From the NCBI GenBank assembly GCA_029891385.1, contig CM057231.1, positions 24,955,724-25,019,723 of the forward strand: a DNA stretch of 64,000 bases, given 5' to 3'. This DNA is from Erythroxylum novogranatense. Its lineage: Eukaryota > Streptophyta > Magnoliopsida > Malpighiales > Erythroxylaceae. A program made the position numbers and the translations under genes. The notes beneath the pieces were generated by a model. That model had not been told where the DNA came from. It saw only the letters and a program-made list of their open reading frames with translations, and made no database searches. This document shows, in pieces, positions 47,562 to 58,900 of the stretch (the stretch's first letter is position 1; each line of letters opens with the position of its first letter).

Positions 47562-48010
47562 AGAGGTTTTTCAATCACATGGAAAAGGAGAACAAAGAAT
47601 TGAAAGTAAAGCATTTCAGGAAGATATTTATGAAATAAATGCATCTGTCATATATGACGATAATGAACCTTTGAATGATCTATCTAATGAATATGTTGAA
47701 ATTTCATCTGAAAAGAATGACGAGGGTCAGAGATCTGAAAAGGAGCATGAGTTTAATTCTTATTCTTCAGAAAAAAGATTATGATTTTAATTTATAATTA
47801 AGTGATGATAGCGATTAATTTGTGTTTATAATTGAATATTATATTCAATAAATCAATTATTTCCTTTTCAATATATTGTGTAAAATATTGAATTCAAATT
47901 CTTATATTTCTAGAAAATTCAATCAAATATGAATTTCAGGTTGAAATATGACATAAAAGAGAAAACATGATATAATGTGACTAAGGTTCAGACAACAATT
48001 CAGAGGTACT

Positions 48011-48247
48011 TACTGTCCAGGTGAACCATTACATTCTACAGTTGGAACCGAATCACCTCCTCCCCCTCTAGCTACTACAGTTGCAGATGAGACATCATCC
48101 TCCATACATGCTGCCATACCATCCATCACCCCTGCATCATCCACTATCCCTATAACGACAGAGATATCAGGGGTAAATACCGCCAGCCTAGAGTTGAGGG
48201 ACTTGATGAAAGAACTTACATCACAATTGTCAACAATCTATAAGTAA
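48011..48247 (+). pseudogene. Possible TNP1-like exon of CACTA-A
   Basis: A 78-codon open stretch without ATG (YCPGEPLHS to QLSTIYK), rich in Ser, Thr and Pro, ending in a stop. It lies between the TNP2 gene and the right terminus, where CACTA elements keep the second gene. A following piece (about 48330-48450: RSMTSKFKEKIDFEGYVWK) could be its next exon. No firm family match can be made by eye. Confidence 0.4.
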
Positions 48248-48829
48248 AAATACATGAAACATTATATGTTTATAATTAAGTTATAGGTTTAAATTTTAAA
48301 AATGGTATAAAAATATTTGTTTTAGGTTGATTCCATCTAGATCGTGCTCAAGAAGCATGACATCCAAATTTAAGGAGAAGATTGATTTTGAGGGTTATGT
48401 ATGGAAGAATAGTCTTAGGCTACAAAAGAACTTTATTATCAGGAGTTTGAGGTACAATAAAAAATATTATTTTCTTTTAAATTATTTTTATACATTAATT
48501 AGGTAAATATTATTACATTATAAGTATTTATCGATGGATGAGTTAAATGGGAGGATAGCACCTCATCGCAGTAATCAGAGCATCCGCAGTCACCAAATCA
48601 ATACTGTACTTGTAGTAATTTTATTTGAATTACAAATACTTATTATGTACAATTTAATATTTTATTATCAATTAAGATAATTTTAACTTTATATCATCAA
48701 TCAACTTTCTCGCTTAAAAAATTAAATGTATAAATAAATCAAAATATTATGCATAGATAATTCATAACTGCTTAAATTATGCATCAACCATAAGATCATC
48801 AAATAAAATTTAATGACGAAATTTTTCAA

Positions 48830-49295
48830 AAAAACTTTTTAAAAATATTTACCGATGGAAAAAATAAGTACGTCAGTAAAATCAATTATATTTACCGATG
48901 GAACACATCAAACTGTCAGTAATATTTCCCAATTTTACTGACGAGATTTGTCGCAGAAAAACTGTCAGTATCATCACCGATGGAATAATCATAACTTTCG
49001 GTAATGGTATAATAAAATTATCGACGGAATAACCAATATCGTTTGTAAGTCTATCAACGAAAAAATCTTGATTGACAAAAATTTACCAACAGTCAATTGA
49101 ACATACAACTGTCGGTATGTTCATTGATGGTCCACATGAAACGTTCATTGACAGACATTCTGTTGTTCGTCAAAAATTATTATCTACGGCCTTTTTTTTT
49201 TGTCGGTAAATTTTGTCACCAATTTGACTTCCCGACAAAATTCTTAAATTTTCCATCGATAATATCCATCGCTAAACGATATTTTTTTAGTTGTG
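48830..49295. repeat. Right subterminal repeats of CACTA-A
   Basis: ACCGATGGAA recurs near 48851, 48893 and 48976, with CTGTCAGTA, TTTACTGACGAG, CGACGGAATA and CTGTCGGTA variants in both orientations up to the terminus at 49295. It mirrors the left end. The frame 49097-49330 crosses these repeats and is not a gene. Confidence 0.75.
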
Positions 49296-49298
49296 AAA

Positions 49299-49640
49299 AA
49301 CTTACCAACTTTAATAGTTACTTCCTCTAATATACGCGCTGGATACTTGATAGAATGATCTGCCAATAATAGGACTTTTACAAGTTTAGGTTCAATTTAA
49401 AATTTGAATTGAATAGTTTTTATGATATCATAATTTTTTGAAAATTCTGTTAAACGTTAGAGTTCAAATTAAAATTTTGATACAAATATTTAAATTTAAA
49501 ACAAATTCTTTTAAAGTTTAGGTTCAATTTGAAATCCAAATTGAATAGTTTTATAATATCATAATTTTTTAAAATTCTATTAAACGTTGGAATCTAAATT
49601 AAAATTTCATAAAAATATTAAAATTCAAAACACTTCTTCT
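49299..49640 (-). mobile_element. Resumed Athila-like protease text and tandem LTR-edge repeat
   Basis: 49299-49375 continues the sequence broken at 10491 and matches about 7214-7290 (TTAATAG.TACTTCCTCTAATATAC). 49385-49510 and 49515-49630 are two tandem copies, about 120 bp each, of the AT-rich text also at 5831-5950. No gene. Confidence 0.7.
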
Positions 49641-49866
49641 TCTTCTTTTTTTCCCCCCTTACCTTAAGGATTTCTCGGCTCCTTTATTTTTTTTTCTGCC
49701 CATCTGATGGTTCAGGTAGTAAAGAGGAGTTGTTTCTTGTCTTCAACAAAACATTGATTTTTTTGGAAAAAGATAGAAATGTCTAGAGGTTGAAGGAAAA
49801 AATTTGCTTTCATAAGCTAATTTGGAGTTGATAATTCCGAAGTTACATGGGGTGAAATTGGAGAAA

Positions 49867-50023
49867 AGATCATCTGTCTAATATTACTCTGTCTTATTTT
49901 GTTTTATAAAATCTCAACCATTTATTTTATAGGACTCACATGGGACTTACGCGGGATTCATATAAATGAATAGCTGATATTTATTGGACACAATAAAACA
50001 CCGTAATATTAAACAGAGGATCT
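49867..50023. mobile_element. MITE-like inverted repeat, about 157 bp
   Basis: Left end AGATCATCTGTCTAATATTA and right end (reverse complement) AGATCCTCTGTTTAATATTA pair over about 30 bp with a few mismatches. The interior has no coding potential. No clear target duplication, so the superfamily is not assigned. It sits about 0.7 kb downstream of the glutaredoxin gene. Confidence 0.65.
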
Positions 50024-50730
50024 GAATTCGTGAAATTGACTTCCAATAAAAAGGGTTTCAGTGGCCCATCGAATCTGCTATTCCGTTATTCTACGTAAAA
50101 GTAGAAACACATGACTATCGTGTTATTTTACGCTGGTGGAGGGTCTATCAATATCAACACTGATTAAAAAGAGCTTACACTTTCAGCATTCAGAAATATG
50201 CCTAGTTGTTTAGTGGCCTGTCTATTCTAGACGCCTGAAACTGCTAAGTGATTGAGTTTATAGTTCACCGTTAAGGATATCTTCAGAATCGCGAGTACGT
50301 ACGAAAATTTCGCATAGACACTGATATGTATAGTTATGTGCAAGTACTGCAACTGTTGATTGGTATCAACAATTTTAATGAGAAGCTGGAGGCTTTATTA
50401 GTATCAACAATTTAGATTGGTCCATCATCGCCATTCAGTAGTAGTAGTAGTAGAAGAGGGAAGAAGAAAACGAAGGATCGATCAAGCAATTTCTGAAGCT
50501 ATTTAGAATCACCATCTGCAGTAGATGAAATGTGTTTTTATTAAATGCAGATAGTACACCTTAGGGTAACATGAAGAAAAAACTCCAGGTTTTTATCAGA
50601 GAGGATAAATCAAAAGAGTAGCTTTAATGTTGGATAGAATATTAAGTACCTATAGACTACTTGTTCTCAGCACTTTATATTACACCCGGAAAAAAGGTAA
50701 AAGGACCTTATTGAGATATGCATGTTTAAT
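50024..50730. other. Intergenic DNA downstream of the glutaredoxin gene
   Basis: No gene. An (AGT)n microsatellite lies at 50437-50453. The 3' untranslated region of the minus-strand gene should lie in about 50500-50730; an AATAAG-type candidate polyadenylation signal is read on the minus strand near 50708-50713. Confidence 0.45.
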
Positions 50731-51039
50731 TCAAATCCAAATTGCTCCAGCATTTTTCAGCATTGTGCCTAGCTGGTTCTTGACTTGCAGGCTCATCACC
50801 TGCTGATCACCACCAACAAACTCTTGTCCGATGAACACCGCCGGTACGCTTGGTTGACACCCCAATTGACTTAGTGCTTTCTCGACTACTTGTCCATTTG
50901 GAATCTTGTCCAGCTCATAAACTGTAGGGTTAGCTCCAAAGCTACATATCAGTGTCCTAATGGAATGACTCATGCAACAAGTGCTCTTGCTAAAGATCAC
51001 CACTGGCCTTTCAGCAACCAACCTTTTCACAATATCCAT
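50731..51039 (-). CDS. CC-type (class III) glutaredoxin
   Basis: Complete single-exon gene of 102 codons plus stop, the usual length for plant CC-type glutaredoxins. The thioredoxin-like fold is covered throughout: beta strand VVIFSKS, active site Cys21-Cys22-Met23-Ser24, the cis-proline motif Ser64-Val65-Pro66 before AVFIG, and the Gly76-Gly77-Asp78 glutathione-binding turn. The C-terminus AIWI is close to the ALWL end that in ROXY-type members contacts TGA bZIP factors. CCxS makes it a land-plant-specific CC-type enzyme, expected to act with glutathione on protein thiols in cytosol and nucleus and to modulate TGA-factor transcription (stress, nitrogen or developmental signalling); which member it is cannot be told. 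The first ATG starts the conserved MD.V..L..ERPVVIF, and a TATA box lies about 100 bp upstream. This is the only intact host gene found. Confidence 0.96.
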   Translation of the reverse strand: MDIVKRLVAERPVVIFSKSTCCMSHSIRTLICSFGANPTVYELDKIPNGQVVEKALSQLGCQPSVPAVFIGQEFVGGDQQVMSLQVKNQLGTMLKNAGAIWI

Positions 51040-51139
51040 ATATAGTTATGAAGGGTAAAATGGAGCAGGTGATATTAGTGTATGAACTTGTTGAGATAGC
51101 TGTAGTTTTGCTGTGATGAACTTGACCCCTTTTGAGGCC

Positions 51140-51147
51140 TATTTATA
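51140..51147 (-). promoter_or_regulatory. TATA box of the glutaredoxin gene
   Basis: Minus strand TATAAATA in the context TCTATAAATAGGCC, 101-108 bp upstream of the ATG. With a start site about 30 bp downstream, the 5' leader would be about 70 nt. It is a near-perfect plant TATA consensus. Confidence 0.75.
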
Positions 51148-51149
51148 GA

Positions 51150-51837
51150 TGCCACTCAGGGTGGTGAGCTGCACTTTCTTTCTTACTTTGTTGCCATGAC
51201 AGAATAAAAGCTGAAAGGGAATAAATTTGGAGTGTACTTGTCATTTGATTCCCGACTTACTCTTGATGATTATTTGATAGAGACATATCTGTTTGTGATA
51301 ACTGTAGAGAATTATCCGTTGGTATTAGCATATTAATTTGTTAGCCTGCACAATGTCACCAACAATCAGTAAACGATCATCAGATAATCTTGAGTAACTT
51401 CTTTACTACGTTCAAAATAAATGGCAACTTCAAACATATTTGCCGAGAACTATTGACAAGTTAAATTGGCAACATCTTTGAAAATTTGTTCTTCTTTTGT
51501 CATTTTCTGCTTTGTGTTCTTGATAACACAAATTCACTAAGGATGATTTCCCTCTTTCGGAGCATCTGCTGAGCTGGGGAAATCATTTGGATTTGTCCAA
51601 ATTGTTTCCTCTATTCTTCCCTGACCAAGATTCGCAGAACATCAATACTGCTAAGAAAAAGAAAAAGGAGGTGATATGCGAGAGGGCGACAAAGAAAAAG
51701 GAGGAGAAATTTGAAAATGAAAAAAGATGCTAAAAAAGTGATTATCGACCACTGATAGCATGGAAAAGAAAAGATTACCATATCAATGGTACAAAGAAGA
51801 AAGAAGAATTCTCTAGGAACCAGCGAACCACGGCACC
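51150..51837. other. Upstream region of the glutaredoxin gene
   Basis: No gene or repeat recognised. It may hold the gene's regulatory DNA; its right limit is the Tat-like LTR at 51838. Confidence 0.4.
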
Positions 51838-52343
51838 TGTTAAAAATGGTAGTTTGAAAATTTTAAAATGTAATTTTTATGATAATGTGATATTAAAAAT
51901 AGTGTGTGGTCGGGTCGGTCTAATTGGGCCCGAACCCAATCACAACAATCCGCAGGCCGATCAATCGATCTCTCAAAGATGGGTCTCACACCCATTGGTT
52001 AATCTGGGCCCGATCCACACATACATGGCCCATTAGCGGGAGAAAACCTTCCATGCAGAAGTAGAAGTCTACGTAAAGACCTAGCCCTAGCGTCCATCCC
52101 ATATATAAGGTATGATTTCATCATAACAGAGATACGTAATCACAAACCCTAGTCTTCTCTGCTTACAACGATCCCACCTTCACCAAAGGACTGACTTGAG
52201 CGTCGGAGGGGCTAATCGGGACACCACCCCCGACATGTCTTCTTTGTTTTGCAGGGATCTTTACGTTGAAGCTTCTACAAAAAGCAGCCAACTCTATGGA
52301 TCCAAACGGCAACGTACAGTTCCGCCAGAATCCGGCTGAACCA
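51838..52343 (+). repeat. LTR of Tat-like gypsy element F
   Basis: Starts TGTTAAAAATGG and ends at CCA before the primer site. Internal landmarks GGTCGGGTCGG, TATATAAGG near 52102 and GGAGGGGCTAATCGG are shared with the minus-strand fragment G (4957-5830). The 5' limit is inferred from the TG. Confidence 0.6.
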
Positions 52344-52344
52344 A

Positions 52345-52363
52345 TTGGCGCCCACCGTGGGGC
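52345..52363 (+). other. Primer-binding-site-like sequence of element F
   Basis: TTGGCGCCCACCGTGGGGC directly after the LTR end, as in Tat-type gypsy elements; the degenerate copy in fragment G reads TTGTCGCCCACCGTGGGGC. Confidence 0.7.
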
Positions 52364-52502
52364 CCGACATCAGGGCACCACGTCCAGAAACACGCAGATC
52401 AGTCAGGCGGCAGCGACAAACCCTGATGTAGCCGCTTTCGCAGCTTTGACGATGCAACGGATGGGTTTGCAGTTCCCTGCTACCCTGTCATCGACACACC
52501 AT
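52364..52502 (+). pseudogene. Gag start of element F, cut by CACTA-B
   Basis: An open frame runs from the LTR through the primer site: ARHQGTTSRNTQISQAAATNPDVAAFAALTMQRMGLQFPATLSSTHH. The homologous minus-strand frame of fragment G continues past THH, whereas here CACTA-B begins at 52503. The apparent continuation to 52538 is read-through into the transposon. Confidence 0.65.
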
Positions 52503-52801
52503 CACTACAACAAAACTAAGCTTTTTGCGTCGTTTTGAAAGTAGACGTCGCGAATGGTGTGAGGATATCGCGACGTCTGGTAAGACGTCATGAAAGATTC
52601 GTAGAAGCTGAGACGTTGTATTCAGACGTCGCCAAAAAGAGTAGTTTTTGACGTCGTCTTTGTACAAAGACGCGCCAAAATAGAAAAACGACGCTCGTTA
52701 GAAATAGACGCCGGAAAGGCCAGTACACGATTTAACTTATGCCCTTCCCCACCAAATGAGACGACGTCGTGTTGCCGCCCCCCCATAATGACGTCGTCTC
52801 A
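52503..52801. repeat. Left subterminal repeats of CACTA-B
   Basis: AGACGTCGCGA, CGCGACGTCT, AGACGTCATGA, AGACGTCGCC and GACGTCGTC occur between 52540 and 52680, followed by the inverted pair around 52757-52801. GACGTC is palindromic. These are probable binding sites for the element's own DNA-binding protein. They differ from the ACCGATGGAA repeats of CACTA-A, so the two are different families. Confidence 0.75.
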
Positions 52802-53935
52802 TCTTCTGTGTAAATGAAAATCAGAGGTTCATCTTCGTTCTCCCGCCCGCGCTTCGATCTGTGAATCAATCTTCCTCCACCTTCCGTCTTCCTCCACCTT
52901 CCCTCTCTCATCCTGTGTAGCGCTTGGAATCTGTGGAGTTTGCGTCACCAGTTTTTGAGTTTCTGTCATTTACAGTCGGAGGGCATGTGCGTACTGGTTG
53001 AGGTAAGTCATCGAGCGACTTTGCTTGCGATTAATGTGAGTCGATTGTAGTTGACGATTTAATCTGGGTTTAAGGTTGCTTAATCGTTTATTTTGATTAT
53101 CTGTAACACAATGCATTTGGGTTTGCATTGTGTGACAGTATCTTCTTCCGCTTATGTTCATCTGCGTTTTTGTTCCTATAGCCTTTTCGTCATCTCAACT
53201 TGTAACTTTAATAAAGGTATATAATCATTATTCCTACAGGTTCAAAAGATCAATCAACTGTGTTGTCATTAGCAGTGGAGCAAATTGTAGAGGTAATTAA
53301 CCTTCTATGCTATTGTTTTATTTTGGAGTTCATGTTTGTTGTTGGTTTTCCTTTTGAATGGTCTTCGATTGAACTGAGGTTGAAGTTAAATGTATGTTTA
53401 GCTTCTGGTGGACTTCAACATCTTATTTTGATCCAATGGTGAGTAGCTTATGCTAGTCACCATTGAACTCATTGAAAATTAACATATATAGTTTGGCTGA
53501 ATATATACTGTCATTGTTTAATATAGTTGATTTTTTAGTGGGTCTTTCCTGTTATCATTACAATAATGTACAATTTGTAATGAATGATTAGATATTTAAA
53601 GAATATTTGAATCAAACATAATTATAAATAAGGTAATATGAGCTACAAGTTTTGGTCTTTGAACAAAATTTTAGACTACTAATGGGTTTCATGACATACT
53701 AATAACTATTTAAATAACATTCACACTTATAATATCAGCTCACATACCCATCAAGATCCTCCTCTTATATGATATACAAATAAATGCATACTTACAAGGA
53801 TCCTTATTAAATCTCAAAGTCTACATTAACATGTTCTTACTTGTAAATCAACAATGAACTTAATGTGTTACTTCAAACTTAAAACTTCCATTTGTCTTGA
53901 TGATACATTGCCTTGTTTCCTATTATGCATTCTCT
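52802..53935 (+). other. CACTA-B leader and intron-like DNA
   Basis: CT-rich leader (52850-52930) followed by AT-rich sequence with no supported gene. It lies before the transposase coding region and the MULE fragment. Confidence 0.4.
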
Positions 53936-55230
53936 ATCTATTTCCTCACCCTGGACATATATAATAGGTAGACTTGATCACCATATCCCTTTTCATGAAT
54001 TTGAGTCATTAAAGCAACTTGAATATCCTCTAGCATTTTGATCAAGCATTTTGATCTATCTTCATAACTGATTTTGTTAAATGCCTCTAATATGTTATGG
54101 TGAACAATTTCATAATTTGGTCTTATGTTGACAAATGCTTTCAAAAAGTCTCAGATTCCTTACTTTGAAGTCATCATAAGCCTTATTTTATATATTCTTA
54201 AATGCTCTATTTTCTCATCAAATTCCACTTCTATCAGGCAATTAAGATTTGCCAAAATAAACTCTTATATTTGTGACCTTATAATTTGTATAAACACATA
54301 AGGCACATTTTTATACTTAGCTTTGGGAAGAGATTCTCAATGCATCCACTAAATCCTAAACACAAAAAAGAATGAGCCAAACAATATAATGTAAGTATAA
54401 TAATTCAACGATATATAAAAATAAGCAAGATTTAATATTTGAATGTTGACCTTTGTTAATGGCTTACAAAAGTTAATGAATTCTCACTTATGTTTAGGTC
54501 CTCACCAAGAAGATTTAAAATACAATTGCAAGATTAGTAATTCTCTCCCCTTATAATAACCCTATATATAAGGTACATTTGATTGTTTCCATCACTCCTA
54601 ACTATAGATAATAAAGCACCACTAAAAAATATACTTACAAAGCCTCCATCTAACCATATTATTTTCCTACAACTACTAAGGAAACTATACTTTAATACCT
54701 TAAATCCTATGTAAAACCTCCTAAATATTAGTTGTCCGGACTTTTCATCATGTTTAGTTTAAATAATGAATAGTCATTCTTTGTCAATCCATAATGACGT
54801 TGCATAGATCCTTGTAGCATCACAATAGTTTTACATTTAGCCTCATAATATTGAGATTTAGTTACATGCAATGCATAATTCATCCAAGATCGTCTATCAT
54901 CTCATAATTGACTAGTTTAGAGTCCTCCTGAAGTTGTGTAAGAATTCTTTTATGATCAATTTCTTACTAGCTTGCTTTTTCTTTACACTTTCGCAACTAT
55001 GTTTGTTTACTTAAAGGGACATTGTGGCTCACAAGCAACATTCATTTTCACACCAAATCTCATCATTGAAACATCATATCCATTTGTAATCACATAATTG
55101 CTTATTCTTCCCTAAAATGAATCTCATCATTAAACTTCATGCCAATATAGTAGGGCCTAGTCGAAACATCGTCTATTTTTCTAAAAAAAATACTGGCATT
55201 TAGTTGGAAGTCTAGTCTCAAAGGAAATTT
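53936..55230 (-). pseudogene. MULE (Mutator-like) transposase remnant nested in CACTA-B
   Basis: Minus-strand reading from right to left: YYIGMKFNDEIHFREE, the MuDR-type DNA-binding region (about 55170-55110); YYEAKCKTIVMLQGSMQRHYGL (about 54870-54800); RFYIGFKVLKYSFL, IIWLDGGF, DGNNQMYLIYRVIIRGEN (about 54720-54560). These last correspond to the RFYVCFKALKDGFL ... GLDGCFLKG ... DGNNQMYPIAWAVV core of plant MULEs, including the first catalytic Asp region. LFPKAKY follows near 54330, then HHNILEAFNK...CLIKMLEDIQVALM (53938-54144). Frameshifts and stops throughout; no terminal inverted repeats identified. Confidence 0.8.
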
Positions 55231-55924
55231 TAAAACCTCCCTCAAAGGATAAAATGTATAAGTAAGTGGAAAAAGCTTTTATTTTCCACATTCCTAAGAA
55301 TCCTAACCCTTTTATCATGTAAGATTATAGACCTAATGCCTTTTATAATGTAATATACTAGAGAATTTCTAAGATGTTAGTCGCTAGATTGAAAGTAACC
55401 CTAAGCTCAATCATTAATCCAATTTAAGTATGATTCATTCAAGGGAGGAATATAGGATATAATATACTCTTGATGTAAGAAACGTGAGTATACTCTTAAT
55501 ATACCCTAAACTCAATCATTAATCCAATTTGCATTCATACTTTAGCTATGAGGTTTGTTATATGAGATGCCACATGGTGTTTTCTTGTATTTATGCTAAA
55601 GTAAGGATCCTGCATTCATACATAAATACATAAATGAAATGTCATATTTTGCTTAATTTGTTTGATGACTTTTTTTATTGCTCTCTCCCTAGTTATCCGT
55701 ATAGTTTATGAAATAGCAAGGCAAATTATACATATCAGTATGTGTAGAGCAACGCCTAATTCACATTATAAACGTAGGGTAGCAAAAATAAGTTTTGCTA
55801 CGTTAATAGTTAGTTTGTTCTACACATACATTTAGGTAACGATTTAACCTTTCCTCATCCTTCGCTTACTAACATAACATAATGTTTTCATTTTAGAGTG
55901 AATTGATAGGTATATGTTGCTCTA

Positions 55925-58900
55925 TGGACAAGAGTTGGATGAAGCAGTGTTAGGGTTTCTCGTGAATATATAGATGGAGTAAGGATGTTTATGACTTTTT
56001 ATTTGGAAAAAGGGCAAAGAGTGTGACATTTCATGCCCTTGTGCACGTTGTATGAATTGTTATAAGAGATCTCAGACAAATGTGTTTGAACATTTAATGC
56101 AATTCGCATTGACCAATCATACACCCGTTGGTTTTACATGGTGAAGAGCCAAGATATAGATTTATGCCTAGGGAAGAAAGGCTTGACATCGGCAATGTTG
56201 ACATAGATGGGACGGACTTTAATGAAGGTGATAGCGATGAGGAGGATGATGGGATGCAAGCTTTGCTTGATGATATGGGTACTTTTGTAAATGATCATCC
56301 AATTAATGAAGGTGGAAGGAGTCGTCCTACTGTGCATTGCACATTCTACTATGGGTGGGTTTCATGAATTGTTGAGTAAAAGTCAAGAGTTGTACCGGGA
56401 TGTACGAATTATTCTAAGTTGTCTTTTCTTATGAAGTTGCTTCATTTGAAAGTGTACAACAAGTGGAGCAATAAGTCATTTGACATGTTACTTGCTCTGT
56501 TGAAGGATGTATTACCGAATGCTAAATCTTTGTCAAGTCCTTTATGAAGCAAATCAATTCCTAGGAGCCTAGGCTTGGGTTATGGTCGATACATGCATGG
56601 GCACGATTGTATCCTATATTGGAAAGAGTATGAGGACTTGGAAAGTTGTCCCCAGTGTGGAACATCAAGATGGAGAGTTAATGATGGCAGGGGTAAGAAG
56701 ATACCACATAAAGTATTGCGATACTTTCCATTGCAGTCTAGATTACAACGATTATTCATGTCAAGTAAGACCGCTAAAGAAATGACGTGGCATAATGATA
56801 GCCTAAAGGTGACAAGTTATAACATGGTTCATCCTTCTGATGGAGAAGCTTGGAAGAGCTTTGATAAGCTATATCCTGAGTTTGCCAGAGAACCACGTAA
56901 TGTTAGACTAGGGTTAGCAACTGATGGATTCAATCCACATGGTAATTTGTCCATTTCATATAGTGTGTGGCCTGTTGTTCTCTTAGCATACAATTTACCC
57001 CCTTGGATGTGTATGGATGAGTCATTCTTTATGCTATCGTTGGTTATTCCAGGTCCGAAAGCGGTCGGTAGAGACATTGACGTATATATGAGACCACTAA
57101 TAGATGAGTTAAAGAAGTTATGGGAGGATGGTTTTGATGTATTTGATGTTTCAAAAGGAGAGAATTTTCGATTGCATGCAGCTTTAATGTGGACAATTAA
57201 TGACTTTCCAGCCTATGGTACTGTTTTTGGCTGGAGCACAAAAGGCTACATGGCATGTCCTATTTGTAACAAGGACACTCCTTCTTGTAAGTTAAGAAGT
57301 AAGATTGGATACTTAGGCCTTTCTTCCTTATAATCATCCATGGAGGAAAAGCAAGAAGTTTGATGGCAAGAGTGATCATCGGCCTATACCTAACTTCATT
57401 ACTGGAGATGATATGGTGGAACAATTAAGTCATATGCAGAATATATGTTATGGCAAGCATCCCAACAATAAGAGGAGAAGGAGATTGGAAGGAGAGTTGA
57501 ATTGGAATAAAAAAAGTATTCTTTTTAAACTACCATATTGGCATAAGTTAAAATTAAGGCATAACCTTGATGTCATGCATATAGAAAAGAATATTTGTGA
57601 CAATATCCTTGGAACTTTGATGAACGTTGAAGGTAAAACTAAAGACACAATCAAGGCTCGGCTTGATTTGGAAGATATGAATATTCAAAAGAATTACACT
57701 TGATAAGAGCAAATGATGGAACTATTGTTGAAAACCTCCAAGATGCTATACAATGACTACCGATGAGAAGAAGAAGTTTTGTGAGTTTGTAAAGGTGAAG
57801 TTTCCAGATGGTTACGCGATCGAATATATCTAGATGTGTTAATGTTGATGAAAGGAAGATTATCGGACTTAAGTCTCATGATTGTCATGTATTGTTACAA
57901 AGCATTCTACCAATAGGAACGCGTTTATCTTGAACAAAGATGTGACAGGTGTTTTAATGGAGTTGGGGACTTCTTTCGCTGAATTTGTAGACGAAGTCTA
58001 AATAAGGATCAGGTTAAGAATATGTGTGATGAGATTACTTTAATCTTATGCAAGCTTGAAATGATATACCCACCGGCGTTCTTTGATGTGATGGTACATT
58101 TGGCTATTCATTTGCCAAATGAAGCCTTGCTTGGTGGACCGGTTGTGTACAGATGGATGTATCCAATTGAGAGGTATTATTTTAAAAAATCTTATTACAT
58201 CAAAGATTTAAGTAAATAGTGGCGTATCGATTAATGGTTAATCATTTGTGCAGATTCTTAGGTACACTAAAGGGATTTGTTAGGAATAAAGCACGCCCAG
58301 AAGGGTCAATTGCAGAAACGTATGTTGTTAAAGAGTGCATGACATTCTGTTCAATGTATTTAAAAGGAATTGAAACCAACTTCAACGTGCCAGAGCGCAT
58401 CAATGATATGGTTGATGGTTGTGACATTTCGGTATTCTTTCAACAATGTAAGCCGATTGGTGCTGCCAAAGCAATTGCTCTTCCTACAAATGAGCTAGAG
58501 ATTGCACATTGGTATGTGCTGATGAATTGTCATGAGATTAGGCCCTTCATTGAGTAAGTTTGTCTAACCTTTTGTCAAATTACGATATGACATAAGTTAA
58601 GATATCTCATATAATATTGATTGACTTTATGATGACCCATAGTGAGCACATGGATGAGCTGAGGCAACAAAGTCCATTGCATGTTGATAGGAGACATAGA
58701 GAACAATTTGCTTCATGGTTAAAGCATCGGGTGAGAAGAAAGTCTGTACGTGGGCTTAACTAATAATTATATATAATTAACTAATTTTCATTGCTTGTTA
58801 TAGATGACGAAATTAACTAGCTCCCGTGAAGGACATATGTTTGAGTCGTTGTATGCATTGGCATGTGGACCTCATGGCTTGGTACAAAAGTATACTGTAT

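Larger units (their letters stand above)
10492..49295 (+). mobile_element. CACTA-A: giant CACTA transposon enlarged by nested insertions
   Basis: The left end reads CATCACAAGAAAATG, the right end reads (inward, minus strand) CACAACTAAAAAAAT; both resemble degenerate CACTA termini. AAA flanks both ends (10489-10491 and 49296-49298), the 3-bp duplication expected for CACTA. The flanks join into one continuous Athila-like protease text when the element is removed (ATCATTAAAAATCAAA plus AACTTACCAAC), matching the uninterrupted copy at about 7198-7240. Both ends carry subterminal ACCGATGGAA/CGTCGGTAA-type repeats, and a TNP2-type transposase gene lies inside. The 38.8-kb span contains roughly 29 kb of later insertions. 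Confidence 0.75.
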
